From JBOFEH01 sp051650265 (GTDB lineage Bacteria; Bacillota; Clostridia; Lachnospirales; Cellulosilyticaceae): DNA of 11,114 bases. A program made the position numbers and the translations under genes. Below are positions 6,916 through 11,114 of the stretch, piece after piece. The notes under the pieces are model-generated. The model ran no database searches and was not told the origin of the DNA. It worked only from the letters and a program-made list of their open reading frames with translations. Location: contig JBOFIR010000161.1 of assembly GCA_051650265.1 (NCBI GenBank), positions 1-11,114 on the forward strand, read 5' to 3'. Position 1 is the first letter of the stretch. Each line of letters starts with the position of its first letter.

Positions 6916-6947
6916 CTTGTTACTCTCAATTAGAAAAGGTGAAGAAA

Positions 6948-8258
6948 ATGAAAAATGGTATTAAAATTGTAACTATTGGTGGTGGATCAAGTTATACACC
7001 AGAATTAGTAGAAGGTTTTATCAAAAGACACCATGAACTCCCAGTAAGAGAGTTATGGTTAGTAGATATAGAAGAAGGAAAACATAAGCTTGAGATCGTA
7101 GGAGATCTTGCGAAACGTATGGTTGAAAAAGCGGGCGTGGATATGACAATCCATCTCACACTTGACCGTAGAGAAGCTTTAAAAGATGCAGATTTCGTAA
7201 CAACACAATTACGTGTAGGTCTTTTAAATGCACGTATCAAAGATGAGCGTATTCCATTATCACACGGAGTAATGGGACAAGAAACAAATGGTGCAGCAGG
7301 TCTTTTTAAGGCTTTAAGAACTGTTCCAGTTGTTTTAGACATCGTAAAAGATATTGAAGAACTTTGTCCAAATGCATGGCTTATCAACTTTACAAACCCA
7401 GCTGGAATTATTTCTGAGACAGTATTTAGATATACAAACTTCAAACGTTATATGGGACTTTGTAATGTGCCGATCGGTATGAAAAATGGACTTGCAAAAG
7501 CATTTGATGTAGATGCTGATCGTTTACAAATGGATTTTGCTGGACTTAACCATATGGTATATGGTCTTAATGTACGTTTAGATGGTGTGGATATCACAAA
7601 AGAAGCGATTGATAAATTTGTAGATTCGTCAATCACAATGCAAAATATCAAAGAGATTCCATTTAATGCAGAGTTTATTCGTGCATTAGGAGTGATCCCA
7701 TGTCCATATCACCGTTACTACTACAAAACAAAAGAAATGCTTGAAGAAGAACTTGAGTCATTCAAAGAAGGTAAAACAAGAGGCGAAACTGTAAAAGCAC
7801 TTGAAGATGATCTCTTTGAGCTCTACAAAGATCCAAATCTTGATATCAAACCACCACAATTAGAAAAAAGAGGTGGTGCATACTATAGTGATGCAGCATG
7901 TAACCTCATTAGTTCAATTTATAATGACAAACAAGATATTCAAGTTGTGAATACACTCAATAATGGTGCAATCCGTAACTTCAGCGATGATCAAGCTGTA
8001 GAAGTAAGTTGTATCATTACCAAAGAAGGACCAAAGGCACTTTCTATGGGACATCTTCCAGTAGGTGTAAGTGGACTTGTAACACAAATCAAATCATTCG
8101 AGCTTTTAGCAGCGAAAGCAGCTGTAGAGGGGGATTATGCATCAGCACTTCAAGCGTTATGTATCAATCCACTTATTCCATCAGATGATTTAGCAAAAAC
8201 AATCTTAGATGAAATGTTAGAAGCGCACAAAGATTACTTGCCACAATTTCAAAAATAG
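6948..8258 (+). CDS. chbF: GH4 6-phospho-beta-glucosidase
   Basis: This 436-residue cytoplasmic enzyme hydrolyses the phosphorylated disaccharide delivered by the PTS. GH4 enzymes use NAD+ and a divalent metal in a redox-elimination mechanism. The N-terminal Rossmann motif GGGSSYTPEL (11-20) is followed by the acidic end of beta-2 at D40. GQETNGAAGLFKALRTVPV (110-128), NFTNPAG (147-153) and GLCN (C172) come next, then LNHM (H202). C172 and H202 are the expected metal ligands, so the active site looks complete. The length is normal. The start is ATG 6948, 5 nt after AAAGGTGA (6935-6942); the in-frame GTG at 6939 lies inside that site. It belongs to the CelF/LicH/ChbF group. With ChbG next door, a chitobiose-6-phosphate substrate is plausible; cellobiose-6-phosphate is the main alternative. 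Confidence 0.92.
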   Translation: MKNGIKIVTIGGGSSYTPELVEGFIKRHHELPVRELWLVDIEEGKHKLEIVGDLAKRMVEKAGVDMTIHLTLDRREALKDADFVTTQLRVGLLNARIKDERIPLSHGVMGQETNGAAGLFKALRTVPVVLDIVKDIEELCPNAWLINFTNPAGIISETVFRYTNFKRYMGLCNVPIGMKNGLAKAFDVDADRLQMDFAGLNHMVYGLNVRLDGVDITKEAIDKFVDSSITMQNIKEIPFNAEFIRALGVIPCPYHRYYYKTKEMLEEELESFKEGKTRGETVKALEDDLFELYKDPNLDIKPPQLEKRGGAYYSDAACNLISSIYNDKQDIQVVNTLNNGAIRNFSDDQAVEVSCIITKEGPKALSMGHLPVGVSGLVTQIKSFELLAAKAAVEGDYASALQALCINPLIPSDDLAKTILDEMLEAHKDYLPQFQK

Positions 8259-8271
8259 GAGATAAGCACCG

Positions 8272-9006
8272 ATGACACGACTAATAGTGAATGCAGATGA
8301 TATGGGCTTATGTGAAGCTGTCAACTATGGGATCTTATCTGCTTATCAAAAAGGCATTGTCACTTCGTGTACAATCATGCCAGGGATGCCAGGATTTGAA
8401 CATGCAGTCGCACTCCTCAAGCAAAACCCAGGTTTAGGCTGTGGTGTTCATATGACCCTAAGTCTGCACAAACCAGTGATGAATGGACATCAGACAATCG
8501 TAGATGAAGACGGCTATTTTTATAGAAGAATCACTAATGAAAAGATCGGGACATTTGATCTTGAGGAAGTGTATCAGGAATTCTGTGCACAAATAGAGAA
8601 GGTAAAAGCTACAGGTATTGAAATCACTCATTTGGATTCACATCATCATGTGCATACATTAGAGGCTTTAGACCCTGTGATTAAGCGTATTGTAGAAAAA
8701 TATAATCTGCCTATAAGAGGTGGATTTGAAAAAGGATGGGGTTATACAAAAGCAGTAGACCTTATGGACAGTTTTTATGGTGATGAAGTAAAGACTACTT
8801 ATTTTGAAGAACACTTAGAAGAGATCAAAAGTCATGAGCAGGTTGATCTCATGTGTCATCCCGCCTTCGTAGAAGAAGCATTAGTAAATGCAACTTCATA
8901 TGCCTTAGCACGTATGAAAGAATATAGCATTTTAACCGATGAAGCTGTTAAGATATTTTTAGAAGCAAATAATATTACTTTAGTAAGTTATAAAGATTAT
9001 ATATAG
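8272..9006 (+). CDS. chbG: ChbG/YdjC-family carbohydrate deacetylase
   Basis: This 244-residue cytoplasmic metal-dependent deacetylase has family motifs in order: VNADDMG (D9, D10), GVHMTL (H60), THLDSHHHVH (119-128, with H124 the likely metal ligand) and MCHPAF near the C-terminus. D10, H60 and H124 would form the metal site. In E. coli, ChbG removes one acetyl group from chitobiose-6-phosphate; this is needed for hydrolysis by ChbF and for induction. The start follows AGGAGA (8257-8262), which overlaps the GH4 stop codon, so the two genes are tightly coupled. The combination of GH4 plus ChbG plus Lac-family PTS is the best evidence that the operon handles an N-acetylated disaccharide. YdjC proteins also occur in other operons, so the substrate is not certain. 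Proline and leucine codon use is more mixed than in the neighbouring PTS genes. Confidence 0.88.
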   Translation: MTRLIVNADDMGLCEAVNYGILSAYQKGIVTSCTIMPGMPGFEHAVALLKQNPGLGCGVHMTLSLHKPVMNGHQTIVDEDGYFYRRITNEKIGTFDLEEVYQEFCAQIEKVKATGIEITHLDSHHHVHTLEALDPVIKRIVEKYNLPIRGGFEKGWGYTKAVDLMDSFYGDEVKTTYFEEHLEEIKSHEQVDLMCHPAFVEEALVNATSYALARMKEYSILTDEAVKIFLEANNITLVSYKDYI

Positions 9007-9024
9007 ACATCAAAGGAGCACATC

Positions 9025-9342
9025 ATGGATGATAAAATGATTGAAATCGTATTTGGAATTATTGCACATGCAGGAGACGGTAAAGGCTTAGCAATGGAAG
9101 CCATTCGTGCAGCAAAAACAGGAAAGATTGATGAAGCAAGAGACTTTATGGAGAAATCTAAAGAAGAAATGCATAAAGCACATGCATTCCAAACAGAATT
9201 AATCCAACAAGAAGCTGGTGGTACAAAAGTTGAAGTAGGTGTTCTTCTTATTCACGCACAAGATCACTTAATGACAGCTTTAAACTTCCAATTATTGGCT
9301 GAAGAATTCATTGATCTTTATGAAAGAATGGAAAATAAATAA
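9025..9342 (+). CDS. chbA: PTS EIIA, lactose/cellobiose family
   Basis: This 105-residue cytoplasmic protein takes a phosphate from HPr and passes it to EIIB C8. It is all-helical and trimeric in the family. The phosphorylated histidine is H77 in LLIHAQDHLMTA, and D80 in the same motif binds the metal at the trimer axis. IIAHAGDGKGLAMEAI near the N-terminus is also typical. The start is ATG 9025, 6 nt after AAAGGAG (9012-9018). It is the last gene of the operon, 18 bp after ChbG, whereas in E. coli chbA follows chbC directly. Its codon use matches the EIIB, EIIC and GH4 genes. It completes the EIIA/B/C set on separate polypeptides. Equivalent names are celC and licA. Confidence 0.93.
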   Translation: MDDKMIEIVFGIIAHAGDGKGLAMEAIRAAKTGKIDEARDFMEKSKEEMHKAHAFQTELIQQEAGGTKVEVGVLLIHAQDHLMTALNFQLLAEEFIDLYERMENK

Positions 9343-9361
9343 TTAACCTTATCAGAAATAT

Positions 9362-9401
9362 AAAAAAGCAAGCGCTATCAAATGATAGTGCTTGCTTTTT
9401 T
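9362..9401. terminator. Bidirectional terminator between convergent genes
   Basis: A 19-bp stem (9362-9380 with 9383-9401, one G-T pair) has an A6 run on one side and a T6 run on the other, so it can stop transcripts from the PTS operon and from the GH30 gene, which ends 8 bp away. The left arm also holds AAGCAAGCGCTATCA (9366-9380), which resembles a CcpA cre site. Confidence 0.9.
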
Positions 9402-9409
9402 GTGTTAAC

Positions 9410-11114
9410 TTATTCTTTGTAAGTGATTGAAACATCACCAATCTGTTTATTCCAAGCACCGGGGCCACTCAGCTCGATTTTAAGATAATTATTATTGCTT
9501 GTAATCAATCCTGACGAACTATACGTTTTTTGATACCAACCAATAGCTGTTAATTTGCCAGGCGTACTGACATGAGGTACTTTAACCCAATTGATCCCAT
9601 CACTAGAGGTGTAGAAGGCAACACCGTCCCATTGGGTATTGTGATAAAAGTTGGAAGAGAAAGATTGGATATTTGGCAGATGATAAACGATAGATTCTGT
9701 TGTTTCAGTATTACGTTTTACACGTGAGGCATCATTTTTGAATTTATTGGGTGTACTTGTATCTAAGACAATACCGGATGTATAGCTAGCGAGTTTATTT
9801 AAATTATCAAGCGAATCATAGAAGTTTTTGACAATTGGTACAGGGCTGTGATCAACTTGACCGACATAGGTGACGACACTTCGTGGTGGCAAAGTGGTAT
9901 CTAATACACCACCTACTGCAGTAATTGGTGTTTGTGGTTCAAGATTAGCAGTTGAACTGGTTACATAAGGGGTAAATGAAGGAATATTGATGTTATTTGG
10001 AACAAAGCTTAATGGGACAGTTGCATCGGTGTCATTGATCGCAACCACAATAAGCTCATTGTTAGACGGATCTTTGTAGGCACTTGTATAGACGCCTGAA
10101 ACAGGTGATTTTGGCATGTCGATACGGGTTGCATTAGGCTTGATGAATTTACTAAAGTTACCGAATGCATAGTAACGCTTGGTGAGTGTATAGTTGCCAG
10201 TTGCTTTATCTACATTAATTAAGCCTTCATCACTTGAACCAGGTATAGCACCCGTCCAGAAGAGATACGCATTAGCATTAACTTCTGTCATAAAAGTATG
10301 CATTTCTTTTGCAAAGAAAAGTCCAGAGGAGATGGATGCATCAGCAGTATTAGGTGAAGAAACTTCGGTCATCCATACACGTTTGTCCTTTGATTGTGCC
10401 ACATCGAAAGGCACTTGAGGTTGTTTGGTGTTCAGTATAGGGACAGTATAGTTATGAGCAGCAACTATATCGAGCACTGAACTTGCCGTAGGGTCATTCA
10501 GCGCTGGTTTCATGAGATCTTCTTTCCACCAAGAAGGCTCTGCAGCAATGATTTTGACTTGACCGAGTAAGCCTTGTTTTTCAAATTCAGGTTTCAAAGA
10601 GTTTGCAAGGAAATCTTTGACCTGGTCACCATTCCACTCGCATGAATTCCAACTCAAGAAAGTCATAGAATTCGGTTCATTAGCCATGGATATTCCATAA
10701 AAGTCAATGCCATAGAGTTCTTTATAGGCTTTAATAAATTCGGCCATGAGATTTGCGTAGTTACTGTAACACTCTTGTTTGAGATAGCCACCATTGGTTG
10801 TTTGGTTATTCGTCTTCATCCAAGCTGGTGGTGACCATGTGGTAGAAATAATCTTATCTACGCCACGATCGCGTGCTTGTTGCATGATCCAAACCTGATC
10901 AGGACGTCCTGTAAAGTCATAGGCACCAGGCGTTGTCGCAAATGTTGGGAAGAGCTCGCCACGGAAAATATCGAGATCAATACCATCTTGGGTAAAGAGT
11001 AAATCCATGATTTGACTACGAGCAGGTTCTGGGCATTCATAGATGGCATCAGACCATTCTGCTTGTGAGACACCAAAACCATCAATACTCTGGTACGTTT
11101 GACTCCAGTTGATT
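9410..11114 (-). CDS. GH30-type glycoside hydrolase with C-terminal module (5' truncated)
   Basis: The frame is open to the window edge. Upstream of the first in-window Met (11008) it reads QTYQSIDGFGVSQAEWSDAI, the typical GH30 start of the catalytic barrel, so the true N-terminus and any signal peptide lie outside. Numbering from that Met, ANEP gives the acid/base E111 (10676-10678) and WMTEVS the nucleophile E215 (10364-10366). FWTGAIPGSSDEGLINVD (about 250-267) and the family beta-domain (about 293-390) follow. Residues 393-532 are an extra module rich in Ser, Thr, Asn, Tyr and Trp, probably a beta-sandwich carbohydrate-binding domain; I do not recognise the family. No dockerin or sortase signal is seen. 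GH30 members of the XynC/COG5520 type cut xylan, glucuronoxylan or beta-1,6-galactan outside the cell; the subfamily and substrate cannot be fixed here. The gene converges on the PTS operon and is transcribed independently. Confidence 0.85.
   Translation of the reverse strand, partial: INWSQTYQSIDGFGVSQAEWSDAIYECPEPARSQIMDLLFTQDGIDLDIFRGELFPTFATTPGAYDFTGRPDQVWIMQQARDRGVDKIISTTWSPPAWMKTNNQTTNGGYLKQECYSNYANLMAEFIKAYKELYGIDFYGISMANEPNSMTFLSWNSCEWNGDQVKDFLANSLKPEFEKQGLLGQVKIIAAEPSWWKEDLMKPALNDPTASSVLDIVAAHNYTVPILNTKQPQVPFDVAQSKDKRVWMTEVSSPNTADASISSGLFFAKEMHTFMTEVNANAYLFWTGAIPGSSDEGLINVDKATGNYTLTKRYYAFGNFSKFIKPNATRIDMPKSPVSGVYTSAYKDPSNNELIVVAINDTDATVPLSFVPNNINIPSFTPYVTSSTANLEPQTPITAVGGVLDTTLPPRSVVTYVGQVDHSPVPIVKNFYDSLDNLNKLASYTSGIVLDTSTPNKFKNDASRVKRNTETTESIVYHLPNIQSFSSNFYHNTQWDGVAFYTSSDGINWVKVPHVSTPGKLTAIGWYQKTYSSSGLITSNNNYLKIELSGPGAWNKQIGDVSITYKE

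Noticed and set aside
6939..6947. GTG start for the GH4 gene
   Set aside because: The GTG is part of the AAAGGTGA ribosome binding site of ATG 6948.
6992..7444. 150-codon - strand ORF opposite the GH4 gene
   Set aside because: It is antisense to strongly conserved GH4 motifs and its product has no family features.
10194..10418. 74-codon + strand ORF opposite the GH30 gene
   Set aside because: It is antisense to the conserved nucleophile region of the glycosidase and has no supporting signals.

Overview
The window is AT-rich, with compact operons, AGGAG-type ribosome binding sites and strong intrinsic terminators. The gene content (Lac/Cel-family PTS, GH4 phospho-glycosidase, a secreted-type GH30 hydrolase) points to a low-GC Firmicute, most likely a polysaccharide-degrading member of the Clostridia. 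This assignment rests on gene content and style only; no 16S or other marker is present.

Layout. (1) 1-714 (+): the 3' part of an amidohydrolase of the S-adenosylhomocysteine/5'-methylthioadenosine deaminase type, closed by a perfect hairpin terminator. (2) 843-4089 (+): a tight three-gene operon. It encodes a helical-repeat protein with an exact 22-residue period, a MoxR-like AAA+ ATPase, and a protein that joins a putative HExxH metallopeptidase domain to a VWA domain with an intact MIDAS. It ends in its own terminator. This is the least understood and most interesting part of the window. (3) 4341-9342 (+): a GntR/HutC regulator followed by a sugar PTS operon in the order EIIB, EIIC, GH4 6-phospho-beta-glucosidase, ChbG/YdjC deacetylase, EIIA. 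The set matches the E. coli chb (N,N'-diacetylchitobiose) operon, except that a GntR regulator replaces the AraC-type ChbR and EIIA is last. A near-consensus promoter with palindromic candidate operators sits between the regulator and the EIIB gene. (4) 9410-11114 (-): the 3' part of a GH30-type glycoside hydrolase with an extra C-terminal module. It converges on the PTS operon and shares a bidirectional terminator with it.

How it works together (inference). An imported beta-linked disaccharide would be phosphorylated at the membrane by the EIIA-EIIB-EIIC relay. ChbG would remove an N-acetyl group if the sugar is chitobiose, and the GH4 enzyme would split the disaccharide phosphate. The GntR protein would sense a phosphorylated sugar and release the operators just downstream of the -10 box. 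The AAA+/VWA operon is separate. By analogy with other MoxR-VWA pairs it probably remodels or matures a client protein, with the repeat protein as a possible adaptor; no client can be named from this window.
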